Assembly (NCBI RefSeq): GCF_963678635.1
Contig: NC_087065.1
Coordinates: forward strand, 44,735,919 to 44,799,918
DNA length: 64,000 bases
Direction of reading: 5' to 3'
Source: Symsagittifera roscoffensis
Taxonomy: Eukaryota; Xenacoelomorpha; Acoela; Convolutidae
Within the stretch, counting starts at the first letter, position 1, and each line of letters starts with the position of its first letter. Shown here one piece after another: positions 55,028-63,898 of the stretch. The notes below the pieces were generated by a model. That model did not search any database. It worked only from the letters and a program-made list of their open reading frames with translations, and was not told the DNA's origin. Made by a program: the position numbers and the translations under genes.

Positions 55028-55609
55028 GTGGATGAAGTGGGAAAGAAAACGACAGAGTCAACTCCGATGCCCAATGCGGAAGAACCTAATCCGAAGCCCA
55101 TGGAGTTCTCACCGATAGACAACGTGGAAGACACAACAGGCAACACGCCAGAAACGGTGAAGGATGAGTCTCAGAAGAGAACGTCTTTTACTGAAAGATT
55201 AGTGATGATGGTCGGAATGAGATCGAAGGACGCAGCAGTGGAGGAGACGAAAACCGAGAAAGGCAAAACATTCGGAACAGTTTCCACGAGAACGACAGAC
55301 ACCGACCAAAACGAAGACCAGTTCAGACCGGGAACAGCAACCAACAACAGGACAACAACTGACCATGGAACAGCTACTCTTGAGCTAGGTGATTTGATGG
55401 CGAAGCTAGATCAGATGGATGAGAAACTGAAAAACAGCGAAGTCGATAGAAATTTGATAAGGAAGGAAATGAGAAACAACAAACATGAGTACCTGGACAA
55501 CTATTTCCATCTAGCAAGAGCAACGGAGGAAAAGCTTCAGCAGATGTCCGACAAAGTAGAAACCACTGATGGAGAGCGAGACAAGAACATCAGAAAGGAC
55601 ATGCTATAA
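55028..55609 (+). CDS. gag: Element 2 Gag, middle piece
   Basis: 193 codons from the first ATG after the 54977 stop; the frame is open from 54980. Acidic, Thr/Glu-rich, then a coiled-coil-like segment (LGDLMAKLDQMDEKLKNSEV). It ends at TAA 55607-55609, directly followed in the same frame by ATG and more coiled coil, so the stop interrupts one protein. Confidence 0.65.
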   Translation: MDEVGKKTTESTPMPNAEEPNPKPMEFSPIDNVEDTTGNTPETVKDESQKRTSFTERLVMMVGMRSKDAAVEETKTEKGKTFGTVSTRTTDTDQNEDQFRPGTATNNRTTTDHGTATLELGDLMAKLDQMDEKLKNSEVDRNLIRKEMRNNKHEYLDNYFHLARATEEKLQQMSDKVETTDGERDKNIRKDML

Positions 55610-56746
55610 ATGAAGCAGCGATATGACGCAGTGAATAGCCAGTTGGGAAGTTTGGAAACGAGAATGGATACGATGAGTAGGGACCAGGCTGAGAGCTCAA
55701 GTGCTATACGGACAAAGTTAGACGCAATCTTGAGGAATTCAACACCACAAGACAGGCCAGCGGCAGAGCGGACACAGGGTAATAGAGTTGACTTCGTGGA
55801 ACCACAAAGGAACAAGCGACAGTCAACACCGTTACCAGCAACCCGGGAGGCCGCGATTACGGCACCGGTGGGGGCCAGGGCTATTATAAAAAATGGAACA
55901 GCGAACACAACTAGTGGTCCAGGAGACTCCACGAGTCAGAACAACGTGGGACCGGATGCGATGACATGGGCAAGCACCTGGGAATTGATGAACAGGACAC
56001 TAGAGGCCTTCGCTACAAGGAACACCGATTCGAGCGACAGAGGAAGCAACAAGTCCAGAAAAACTTTCAAGAAACCAAAAGAATTCAAAGACGATTCAGA
56101 TGGATGCATTGACACTTGGGTAGAAGTCATGAGGTTGCACTTGGAACAAGACAACTTGAACGATGAGAAACAGGCATGCACGGCAATACTGAGCAATCTG
56201 GAAGGCACAGCATTGAAATGCGTGGTTGCGAAGAAAGAAGAGGAGCGCGATACAGCGGACAAAATCTTTGAAATATTGTTAAATCGATTCGGCTCAGGCA
56301 TGAAGGGTCATCAAGCGATGATGCGATTTGAAAAGAGAAGACAAAGAGACGATGAATCGATAGACAGGTTTCTAGATGATCTTGAGAGCTTGAGAAGAAG
56401 GAGTGACCCGGAAGAATCTACCAATCGAAGGAACTTCAGCATCGCCTCAAAGTTCATTGATGGGGTAAAGAGTGATGACTTGAGAACGATGTTAGCAACA
56501 TACTATACATTGTCGAAAGACAGTGCACCAACTCCAGAAGAGATGAGGCAGAAGTCAAGAGAGTACATGCTGAGAAACCCAAGAAATACTCGTACTCAGA
56601 CAACAGGAATACACAGGGGGGGACTCAGCCACAAAGGTCGTCATGGTACAAGCCCAGAGATGACATGGACAAACGCAGATCATGCGCTAACTGCGGGTCA
56701 GCTGATCATCATGTGGCGGATTGCACGACATACAAACAGGGCATGA
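55610..56746 (+). CDS. gag: Element 2 Gag, capsid-like piece
   Basis: 378 codons in the same frame as the two pieces before it. A coiled coil continues at the start. From about residue 155 a retrotransposon Gag domain follows (WVEVMRLHLEQDNLNDE, then FLDDLESLRRRSDPEES). The zinc-knuckle part lies in another frame, entered near a seven-G run at 56616-56622. The last ~40 codons of this frame are therefore probably not the true C-terminus. Confidence 0.8.
   Translation: MKQRYDAVNSQLGSLETRMDTMSRDQAESSSAIRTKLDAILRNSTPQDRPAAERTQGNRVDFVEPQRNKRQSTPLPATREAAITAPVGARAIIKNGTANTTSGPGDSTSQNNVGPDAMTWASTWELMNRTLEAFATRNTDSSDRGSNKSRKTFKKPKEFKDDSDGCIDTWVEVMRLHLEQDNLNDEKQACTAILSNLEGTALKCVVAKKEEERDTADKIFEILLNRFGSGMKGHQAMMRFEKRRQRDDESIDRFLDDLESLRRRSDPEESTNRRNFSIASKFIDGVKSDDLRTMLATYYTLSKDSAPTPEEMRQKSREYMLRNPRNTRTQTTGIHRGGLSHKGRHGTSPEMTWTNADHALTAGQLIIMWRIARHTNRA
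56616..56623 (+). promoter_or_regulatory. Possible -1 frameshift site (G run)
   Basis: The Gag frame reads AGG GGG GGA here. G GGG GGA is in the X XXY YYZ register, and the next required frame (nucleocapsid/protease) is -1. It could be a programmed site or a lost base in a homopolymer. Confidence 0.45.
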
Positions 56747-58347
56747 AGAGTTTGGGATATGCACCCGATGAGGAACATATGAGCCAGATGGAAGAACACG
56801 AGTTCTATAGTGGCTTGATCATCAAAATAGGTGCAAGATGCTTCTTCTGCAACCAAGAGGGGCACTTCAGGATGGACTGTCTGTTGTTTTGGGAGGCGGT
56901 TAAGAATCAGAGTCATCCAAAACACAAGTTGGCGCTAGCAGCGGTACAGAACCAGAGAAACAGACAAGGTGAATTTGAGACGAAAAACCAAGAAAGGCCA
57001 AGGGCGGAGCTACCGACAAAAACAGTGAAGGCGGTAACACAATGTAATAGTGCAATAGAGGCCAAGGCGAAGCACGACCTAGAAATAAATTATGAGAAGG
57101 CGGCAGCGGAGGCTATCAACAAAGTGAAACAGGACCTGGCAGCGAAAGAAATAGAACAACGGCTGAAGCAAGAAATCGAAAGACAGAAAATGAGCGAAGC
57201 ATTAAGTTGCTCACAAACAATACCAGAAGCTGCTGAGGGGTCGACAAGAAATGGAAACTGTAACACTGTAAAGATGGTCACAGGAAAGCCATTTGGCATA
57301 ACGAAGATTGGGGCAAGAATAATGTCAATAATCACTGTGGGCGGCCATGAAGTAACGAGAAACTTGAACGAACCTAGTGATCAGACAATAATGCACATTG
57401 ATGTGTACGCAGATTACTTGAGTTGCATAAGCCCACAGACGACTTCTAGAGCCTTGAGGGCACTACTCACGAGAGGGGATAGCAAGTCGGTACGTGTTGA
57501 TAACAGGTACACAGAAGCTTATGGTCCACATGAAGTGATGCTAAATATAGATGGAATCAACATCTATACGAAAACAATGATAACATGTGATGAAGACCTA
57601 ATTGGGCAAATCTACGTGGGAAAAGAAGAGTTGAAAGTGAGATCGATTGGACACTGCGCCATGCTTGAAGAAGATGCAATGCACATCGGGACAGAGGCAG
57701 ATGTGACAGCACATGTGCTAGACATAAGTGGTAAAAAGACTCAGTTACGTGGGTTACTTGATACGGGAGCAGTCTTGAGTGTCATACCAATTGAAACTTG
57801 GGAACGAATGGGCTTCAACAAAGATGATTTGATAGATTCGAGAATACGGTTGTCAACTGCAATAATAGCCCTCAATCTGGGGGAACGTAACCTGTGGATG
57901 AGCTTTCTTGTGGTAGAAAACCTAGATGAGTCTGACCAATTCATTTTAGGCAGAGACTTCATCAGGAACTTTGATGTAGCGATTGATCTAAACAATGCAA
58001 TGTTCAGGATACGGAACCCGGATAAGAGGTACGCAATCAAACCGGTAAATTTAATAATGGCAAATGAAACCAAAGCACCGGTATTCTTGAGTAGGATGGT
58101 GAGGTTAAAGGCAAACGAGGCGGCGATCGTAAGCTTACGAATGAAAAATTACAATGAACTAAGTGAAAACAAGCAGGTATGCATAGTCCCAAATCCAAAT
58201 AGTCAAAGTGCTGCTGTTTTAGGAAGACCCTCCTCGATCACGAAGAGCGGCCTCTGCGTGAGTGTCTTGTTGAATACCCTTGACATGCCAATCACGATAC
58301 AGAGGGGGAGGAAACTGGAATATGCTTTACCTGTAAAAACTCGATAA
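56665..58347 (+). CDS. Element 2 nucleocapsid and protease
   Basis: 560 codons; the frame is open upstream to the G run. Two CCHC knuckles are at about residues 7-20 (CANCGSADHHVADC) and 59-72 (CFFCNQEGHFRMDC). A Lys/Glu-rich helical linker follows. The aspartic protease has LLDTGAVLSVIP near residue 365 and the ILGRDF motif near 427. It stops at TAA 58345-58347, and the frame continues open beyond it. The protease motif is intact. Confidence 0.88.
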   Translation: MDKRRSCANCGSADHHVADCTTYKQGMKSLGYAPDEEHMSQMEEHEFYSGLIIKIGARCFFCNQEGHFRMDCLLFWEAVKNQSHPKHKLALAAVQNQRNRQGEFETKNQERPRAELPTKTVKAVTQCNSAIEAKAKHDLEINYEKAAAEAINKVKQDLAAKEIEQRLKQEIERQKMSEALSCSQTIPEAAEGSTRNGNCNTVKMVTGKPFGITKIGARIMSIITVGGHEVTRNLNEPSDQTIMHIDVYADYLSCISPQTTSRALRALLTRGDSKSVRVDNRYTEAYGPHEVMLNIDGINIYTKTMITCDEDLIGQIYVGKEELKVRSIGHCAMLEEDAMHIGTEADVTAHVLDISGKKTQLRGLLDTGAVLSVIPIETWERMGFNKDDLIDSRIRLSTAIIALNLGERNLWMSFLVVENLDESDQFILGRDFIRNFDVAIDLNNAMFRIRNPDKRYAIKPVNLIMANETKAPVFLSRMVRLKANEAAIVSLRMKNYNELSENKQVCIVPNPNSQSAAVLGRPSSITKSGLCVSVLLNTLDMPITIQRGRKLEYALPVKTR

Positions 58348-58350
58348 GAA

Positions 58351-58677
58351 ATGACTGAAAACCATAAACAAAATGAAGTTGTTGATTGTCCCAATCATAG
58401 GGACAAAATTTGTATCTTGAGACGATTGAATAAAATAAAAGATTCATCAGGTCTTGTGAAGTCACTTAAGTCAGAGACAGACGATGGACTATCGAGCTGT
58501 TCGAATTTCCCGGAACGGCCCACATTAGACGAAATACAGAGTGATAAACCGGTCCTACCGGAAATTGAACACTTAAGAGGCAAGTTAACGGACGAACAGC
58601 TCGAAGCCATCAAGGACGTACTAGAACGGAACAAAGACGTTTTTTCAAGACATAAAAGCAGACATCGGGTGTTGTAA
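58351..58677 (+). CDS. Element 2 protease-RT linker piece
   Basis: 108 codons in the same frame as the protease ORF after the TAA at 58345. The end part (KDVLERNKDVFSRHK) is the segment typically found just ahead of the RT in gypsy elements. The frame is lost near an A run at 58653-58656, where the RT frame takes over. The last few codons are probably spurious. Confidence 0.65.
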   Translation: MTENHKQNEVVDCPNHRDKICILRRLNKIKDSSGLVKSLKSETDDGLSSCSNFPERPTLDEIQSDKPVLPEIEHLRGKLTDEQLEAIKDVLERNKDVFSRHKSRHRVL

Positions 58678-58741
58678 TTTTGTTGAGCATGAAATAGAAC
58701 TTGAGGAAAACGCAATACCGCACAGGGAGGGGGCGAGGCGC

Positions 58742-60100
58742 ATGACCCCACACAAATCGGATGCGTGTAGAAAGGAGATTGAGACGCTACTAGAGTATGA
58801 CATGATAGAACCATCCAAATCACCGTGGGCGTGTGGAGTAGTGATGGCCAAAAAGAAAGGCGACCAGTTGAGGTTTTGTTGTGACTTTCGATACCTGAAC
58901 TCCGTCACGGTGAAGGATGCCTATCCCATACCTAGGATTGATGAGAGTCTCTCGAAGTTAGGTGATGCAAAATTTTTTGCGACTCTTGATTTAGGCTCGG
59001 TCTTTTGGCAGGTACCACTCAGGAAACAGGACAGGGACAAGACAGGGTTTGCCTGCGAGTTGGGTCTGTTTCAATGGAAACGGATGCCGTTTGGACTATG
59101 CAACGCCACTGCCACGTTTCAGCGGCTGATGGCACACGCGCTGATAGGCGTGACGAAAAAGTACGGCAATCTGGTAATGTGCTACGTGGATGACGTGGTA
59201 ATAGCGACACCCACACTGGAGGACCACATTGAGAGACTTGACGAAGTATTTGCGCGCATGAAGAGGTCGGGGCTGAAGTGCAAACCGTCAAAGTGTGAGA
59301 TACTCAAAGACTCGATAAAAAACTTGGGCAGGATGGTGGACAAACACGGCATCAGACCAGATCCAGACGCAGTAGAAGCAGTTCTAACTTGGAAATCGCC
59401 AAAAACGGAACACCAATTGATGAGCTTCCTGGGTTTTGCAAATTACTACAGAGAATTCATCAAAGGCTATGCAGACAAGGTTAATCCGATGCAACAGTTA
59501 ATGAGGCACAAGTGCAAGAAGTTCACGTGGAACAACGCAGCGGAAGAGTCATTCCAGAGAATAAAGAAAGAGTTGTGCGAGGCACCAGTACTAGGGATGC
59601 CAACAGAGAAAGGGATGTACGTGCTGGATACGGACGCGTCGGTAGTAGCGATATCGGGAATACTGCACCAGGAACAAGAGTGGAACGGGAAGACAGTCTC
59701 GAGACCAATAGCGTACGGGAGCAAAGTCCTAAGTGACACGGAAATGAAGTACGGAGCACCGAAAGCAGAGATGTTCGCGGTGGTTACCTTTGTCGAGAAA
59801 TATAGGGCATATCTAGGCAGTGAGCCATTCAAGTTGCGAGTCGACAACAGGGCACTAAGCTGGCTGAAGACGTACTCAATGGACCAAAGTTACATTGGGA
59901 GGTGGATAGTTCGCCTGGACGGATACAATATGATAATTGAACATAGAACACGAGACAAACATCAAAATGCTGACAGCTTGAGCAAGAAGACGGAGTTTTA
60001 CGAGAGACAAGAACAGAGAGAGGCAGATAGACCTGAGATCAAGGATGGCTTCTCCTTCATGGACAAGGAAACGTATGACAGTCTTCCTCTCACGAGATGA
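58742..60100 (+). CDS. pol: Element 2 reverse transcriptase-RNase H
   Basis: 452 codons; the frame is open from about 58657, upstream of this ATG, and the RT really begins there. RT motifs: RFCCDFRYLNSVTVKDAYP, FATLDLGSVFWQVPL, KRMPFGLCNATATFQRLM, and YVDD at residues 148-151. RNase H: DTDAS near residues 296-300, EMFAVV, RVDNRALSWL and the terminal DKHQNADSLS. It ends at a TGA (60098-60100) inside a segment that is normally continuous in this family, so the stop is likely a nonsense mutation. All catalytic residues are present. Confidence 0.92.
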   Translation: MTPHKSDACRKEIETLLEYDMIEPSKSPWACGVVMAKKKGDQLRFCCDFRYLNSVTVKDAYPIPRIDESLSKLGDAKFFATLDLGSVFWQVPLRKQDRDKTGFACELGLFQWKRMPFGLCNATATFQRLMAHALIGVTKKYGNLVMCYVDDVVIATPTLEDHIERLDEVFARMKRSGLKCKPSKCEILKDSIKNLGRMVDKHGIRPDPDAVEAVLTWKSPKTEHQLMSFLGFANYYREFIKGYADKVNPMQQLMRHKCKKFTWNNAAEESFQRIKKELCEAPVLGMPTEKGMYVLDTDASVVAISGILHQEQEWNGKTVSRPIAYGSKVLSDTEMKYGAPKAEMFAVVTFVEKYRAYLGSEPFKLRVDNRALSWLKTYSMDQSYIGRWIVRLDGYNMIIEHRTRDKHQNADSLSKKTEFYERQEQREADRPEIKDGFSFMDKETYDSLPLTR

Positions 60101-60188
60101 TTGGACAAATCAGGCAAACCAATAGAAGATCACCCCGAGTTACCAAAAGATACCATGAAAAAAAACAATTTTTAAAAAGAATCGAGGG
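60101..60188 (+). other. Break between RT-RH and integrase frames
   Basis: The RT frame stays open for 24 codons after the TGA to a TAA. An eight-A run at about 60158-60165 marks where the integrase frame begins to make sense. A stop plus a one-base change separate two parts of one polyprotein. Confidence 0.6.
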
Positions 60189-62747
60189 GTGCCGATAGGA
60201 ATAATGCTCAAGTCAAAGATCGCGAGGGAGACGCTCAAAGCAAAAGGCTATGACCTCAACCAGGTAGAGACGGGGGAAGCACAAATAGACGATGACTTAA
60301 AGAGGTTACTCGAGAAACTAGCAGATGATAAGCCAGTGATTCAAGAAAACTGTAAGGAGGAACCTGAGGTCACAATACTGCGAAAGAGCGGGACAGCTAG
60401 TGATGGAAATACCTCGAAGGTGACTAACCTTGATGGGAAGGAAGTGGTGCAGTCACTGGTTGAAAGGATCCCAGCCGAATTACTTGAACAGACTAGAGTT
60501 AGGAGAAAAAGAGTGGAGTTCAAGGAAGAAGCTGAATACCTGGGACTAGGTCAAGAGTCCGGGGAGCGGTCCACGTCCACGGAAGAAGAAAACACTGAAG
60601 GAGAAAATTTGTCCGGGGAGTGTGAAATGTGGGATGAGGACTCGGAAGCGAGCAGTGACAATCAAGATAGTCTCTGCATGATATTGGCAGAAGAAAAGAT
60701 CAGACACCACGACAGGGAATTACAAACAGATCCGTCCTCAGGAACCTTCAACTTGGACGTGCAGGAAATACGAGGTGGTGAAGAACTTGAAAGGATTGCA
60801 GTTTCGAGGAAGCCATTCAGGAAACTATCATGCAGTTCAAATGTGAGAACAATTCTGGTGCCAGAAGACGACATGAAGGTAGTAAGGAGGATAGTATGCG
60901 TGAAGCTGAAGGACGACGTCCACAACCCTGGGGAGATGAATGGGCAGATTATGGCGCTGAAGGAACATGTCAAGGCGAGATATAGGCTGTCGGACCTGAT
61001 AAGAGCCCAGAAGAATGACAAGATGACAAGCAATCTCTTCAAATGGATCCGAATGGGGTCCAAGGAGAAAGGGGAACTTGAAGAAGACAGCTACAAGATC
61101 CTGAGCCAGTTCTACAAAGAGAGGAAGGAGTTACTCTATCACACGGCTGACGGGGTGGTAGCATGCAAGAGAAAAGACGAGGACAAGATACTACACACGC
61201 ACAATCTCATCATATTACCACAATTATATCAAACAGAGGTGCTATTCAGATCGCACGAACAAATGGGGCACCAGGGGATAGACAAGGTGCAACAAAGAAT
61301 ACTTCACAGGTTCGATTTGCCAGGGTTGAGGAAAGCCTGTGAGAGGTGGGTGAATGCATGCCTGGCATGCTTGCAAGTGAAAGACCCAAGGAAGATGAAA
61401 TTCCCACTCAAGTCGGCGGAAAGCTCGGAATTTAATGAAGTGGTGCAAATAGACCATCAGAAGATCTGTATGACTGAGTCGGGGTATAACCAGATACTGG
61501 TTATAACTGATCACTTCACAAAGTTGGCAGAAGCGCTGCCGTGTCAATCAGCTTCGGCAGAGGAGACTTGTGACCACTTGATAACCCATTGGATATCAAG
61601 GTATGGTTGTCCAATGACTTTTCAGTCAGACAACGGCAAGGCCTTTGTGGGGGACTTGACTAAGGAATTAATGAAGAGGTCACACATCGCTCAAGCGCAC
61701 TCAACGACTTACCATCCTCAGACCAACGGGCTGGTAGAGAGACAGAATAGAACGTTGGTGAACATGCTGAGGGTATACTGCTCTAGATACATGACGGACT
61801 GGGATAAGTATCTGCCGCAAGTCGTAGGGGCATACAACAGTACTCAACACTCAACGACGGGAATCAGTCCATTCATGATGTTGACAGGCAAAGAGAGAGC
61901 GATGCCCCTGACGTTCTTTTACCCGGAGTATGAAGGGAAGAGGACGTCGCCTCAAGCTTACGTGAAAGAAGCGATCAGGAGACAGCAGGAAATAAACGAG
62001 CTATGCAGGAGGAACACTGCGCAGGCACAAATGAGACAGCGCAAGAAATACGATGAAAAAATATTACAGGCGAAGCCATATGAAGTGGGCCAGTATGTGT
62101 GGGTTTTCAAGAATGTGATACCGCCCAAAGGGACGAAGAAACTACTCAAGAAATGGAGAGGACCATTCATGATAACTGAAGTACATCAACAAGGACGGTT
62201 CTACCGCTTGAGTACTGGGCGAGCAGCACATTATGAGAACCTGAAGCCTCATGTCCCAACCCCAGAGGACTGGTGTATACCAAAGGACATCGAGGGAATA
62301 GAGTACCTACTGGTGGAACCAGCATGTGAAGTGAACGAAAAAGGCACCAGAGATAAGAATGATGGCAATGAGAACTTGAGTTTGGATGACAATGAAAAAA
62401 TAGACGCGGACTCTGAAGCGGAATCTTTTGTGGAAGAAGATTGGAACGATCCAGAGCAAGGTGAGGTGCCGAAATGGACAGAACCAGACTTGTCAATACC
62501 AGCGGGGACAAGGAGTGGCAATCGCAAACGCACAGGCATGAGGTACAACAGGTACGGGGACGATTTCCTGATCGACAAGATACAGCCCGATGACCTAAGC
62601 AAAGAACTAATAAGTGTGGGCGAGCTGGCGGCAGATGGTGAATGGCAGATCATCGATGATAATGAACACTACCCACAAGAAGACTACTCGACACCGGCTT
62701 TTCGGCTGGACGGCAACAGAAAGCCCGCTCGACATTCCGCCAGATAA
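60189..62747 (+). CDS. pol: Element 2 integrase
   Basis: 852 codons. The first ~260 residues are an acidic linker of unknown function. The HHCC finger has H356, H361, C391, C394. The catalytic triad is D422, D481, E517, with 35 residues between the last two (SDNGKAF ... LVERQNRTLVNML). A GPF motif (KWRGPFMITEV) lies at about 657-659. The ~170-residue tail is acidic and ends ARHSAR. Domains are intact. Its 3' end overlaps the macro-domain ORF by 134 bp in another frame. Confidence 0.9.
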   Translation: MPIGIMLKSKIARETLKAKGYDLNQVETGEAQIDDDLKRLLEKLADDKPVIQENCKEEPEVTILRKSGTASDGNTSKVTNLDGKEVVQSLVERIPAELLEQTRVRRKRVEFKEEAEYLGLGQESGERSTSTEEENTEGENLSGECEMWDEDSEASSDNQDSLCMILAEEKIRHHDRELQTDPSSGTFNLDVQEIRGGEELERIAVSRKPFRKLSCSSNVRTILVPEDDMKVVRRIVCVKLKDDVHNPGEMNGQIMALKEHVKARYRLSDLIRAQKNDKMTSNLFKWIRMGSKEKGELEEDSYKILSQFYKERKELLYHTADGVVACKRKDEDKILHTHNLIILPQLYQTEVLFRSHEQMGHQGIDKVQQRILHRFDLPGLRKACERWVNACLACLQVKDPRKMKFPLKSAESSEFNEVVQIDHQKICMTESGYNQILVITDHFTKLAEALPCQSASAEETCDHLITHWISRYGCPMTFQSDNGKAFVGDLTKELMKRSHIAQAHSTTYHPQTNGLVERQNRTLVNMLRVYCSRYMTDWDKYLPQVVGAYNSTQHSTTGISPFMMLTGKERAMPLTFFYPEYEGKRTSPQAYVKEAIRRQQEINELCRRNTAQAQMRQRKKYDEKILQAKPYEVGQYVWVFKNVIPPKGTKKLLKKWRGPFMITEVHQQGRFYRLSTGRAAHYENLKPHVPTPEDWCIPKDIEGIEYLLVEPACEVNEKGTRDKNDGNENLSLDDNEKIDADSEAESFVEEDWNDPEQGEVPKWTEPDLSIPAGTRSGNRKRTGMRYNRYGDDFLIDKIQPDDLSKELISVGELAADGEWQIIDDNEHYPQEDYSTPAFRLDGNRKPARHSAR

Positions 62748-63405
62748 TTCAGACCCAGCATCATCGACGGGGACGTCGATAAATATTTTTGTCCGGGGAG
62801 TGGGGGTAGGACTTACCCACACCGAAAATTTAATGATAAAGAAACTCAGAGAAGTGAGAGAAACGTGCGGACTGGAACTGGAAGGGGAGGAGGCCGAGCC
62901 TACCACAGGACGGAATTTCAAAACGAAGTTTGAAATACCAAACGAATACTCAGAAAATATCCTGATAACGGATAGTGACTTCATTCTGTCAGACAGGACT
63001 AGCGCAATCTGTATCACGGCGGACATGAGTTTCAAATCAAGACTGGAAGCTGACTTCAAGAGAGAGTACCAGAACGTGGAGTTTCTGTTTAGACAGAGAC
63101 CAGGACTGGGAGGAATGACAGCGCTTCCACCATCAGTAGCACAAGTCCCGGGCAAATACCTGTGTTTCCTAGTGACGAGGGTCAATGACAGGAACACGAT
63201 CGATCCCGAACACGTGATGTTGGCATTAACAAGACTACGAGACTTCATGATTGAAAGAGGGATAACGGAGGTCTCAATGCCGGTGTATGACCCAAACAGG
63301 GGCAAATTGAGCCCAAGGGAATTGTACGCTATCCTACACGTGGTCTTCGCGGAAACTGAGATAAGGGTGCATCTTCACAAGAAATACTACTTGAGCATCG
63401 CCTGA
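62614..63405 (+). CDS. Macro-domain-like ORF of element 2
   Basis: An open frame of 264 codons beginning with GTG after a TAA (62611); the first ATG is at 62635. Residues 1-45 lie in the overlap with integrase and may be a shadow. From about residue 118 the sequence follows the macro-domain plan: ILITDSDFILSDRTSAICI, ADFKREYQ, QVPGKYLCFLVTRV, LALTRLRDFMIERGITEVSM, then VVFAETEIRVHL. This resembles TARG1/OARD1-type ADP-ribose-binding domains. The usual Gly-rich loops are not conserved (MSFKSRLEAD; MPVYDPNRGKLSP), so binding or hydrolase activity may be altered. It may have been the C-terminus of Pol, or a separate accessory protein. A role in countering host ADP-ribosylation is speculative. 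Confidence 0.65.
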   Translation: MWASWRQMVNGRSSMIMNTTHKKTTRHRLFGWTATESPLDIPPDNSDPASSTGTSINIFVRGVGVGLTHTENLMIKKLREVRETCGLELEGEEAEPTTGRNFKTKFEIPNEYSENILITDSDFILSDRTSAICITADMSFKSRLEADFKREYQNVEFLFRQRPGLGGMTALPPSVAQVPGKYLCFLVTRVNDRNTIDPEHVMLALTRLRDFMIERGITEVSMPVYDPNRGKLSPRELYAILHVVFAETEIRVHLHKKYYLSIA

Positions 63406-63898
63406 ATCGGGTACGCGGGGGTCTCGAGTTGGGCATGAGGGAAGAATCTCGAGTTAGGTGTGGGGGTACAAACCAGGTAAAGAATCTTAGAGGTGATTGG
63501 CATGACAATTAATATTTTAAATGATTGAAGGTGCTAAAACATAAAATGAATCTGCATGTTTTTAGAAGATTTCCAATTGAACTATTTTAGTAGGACGGAA
63601 AGGAAAGGGTTTTTATTATAGTAGTGAAGGGGGGTTTTTAGGTTAGGAACACAGCCTGTTAGTCTAAAAATCGGGTGTTATTTTCAGATTGATTTGGTAA
63701 AGTCAAATTGACTACCCAACTGTATTCAATTGAAGAAAGAGAACGCAAATTGAACGACGTCTCAAGTTGCTAAAGTAAACTCAAGTTGCTAAAGTAAACT
63801 CAAGTTGCTAAGGTAAACTCAAGTTGATCAGGTAAAATTCAAGTTGCTCAGGTAAAACTCAAGTTGCTAATACTCAAGATCACTTGGAAATTACGGAA
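63406..63898 (+). other. Non-coding spacer with tandem repeat
   Basis: Two CTCGAGTTGGGCATGAG / CTCGAGTTAGGTGTGGG motifs follow the macro ORF. A 19-20-bp tandem repeat occupies 63758-63872. No ORF was supported. Confidence 0.6.
63758..63872 (+). repeat. 19-20-bp tandem repeat x6
   Basis: Unit ACTCAAGTTGCTAAAGTAA and variants (GCTAAGGTAA, GATCAGGTAA, GCTCAGGTAA), about six in a row, just before the next ORF. Confidence 0.9.

Noticed and set aside
55537..56301. Minus-strand frames opposite element 2 gag
   Set aside because: Opposite a Gag domain with clear plus-strand coding features.
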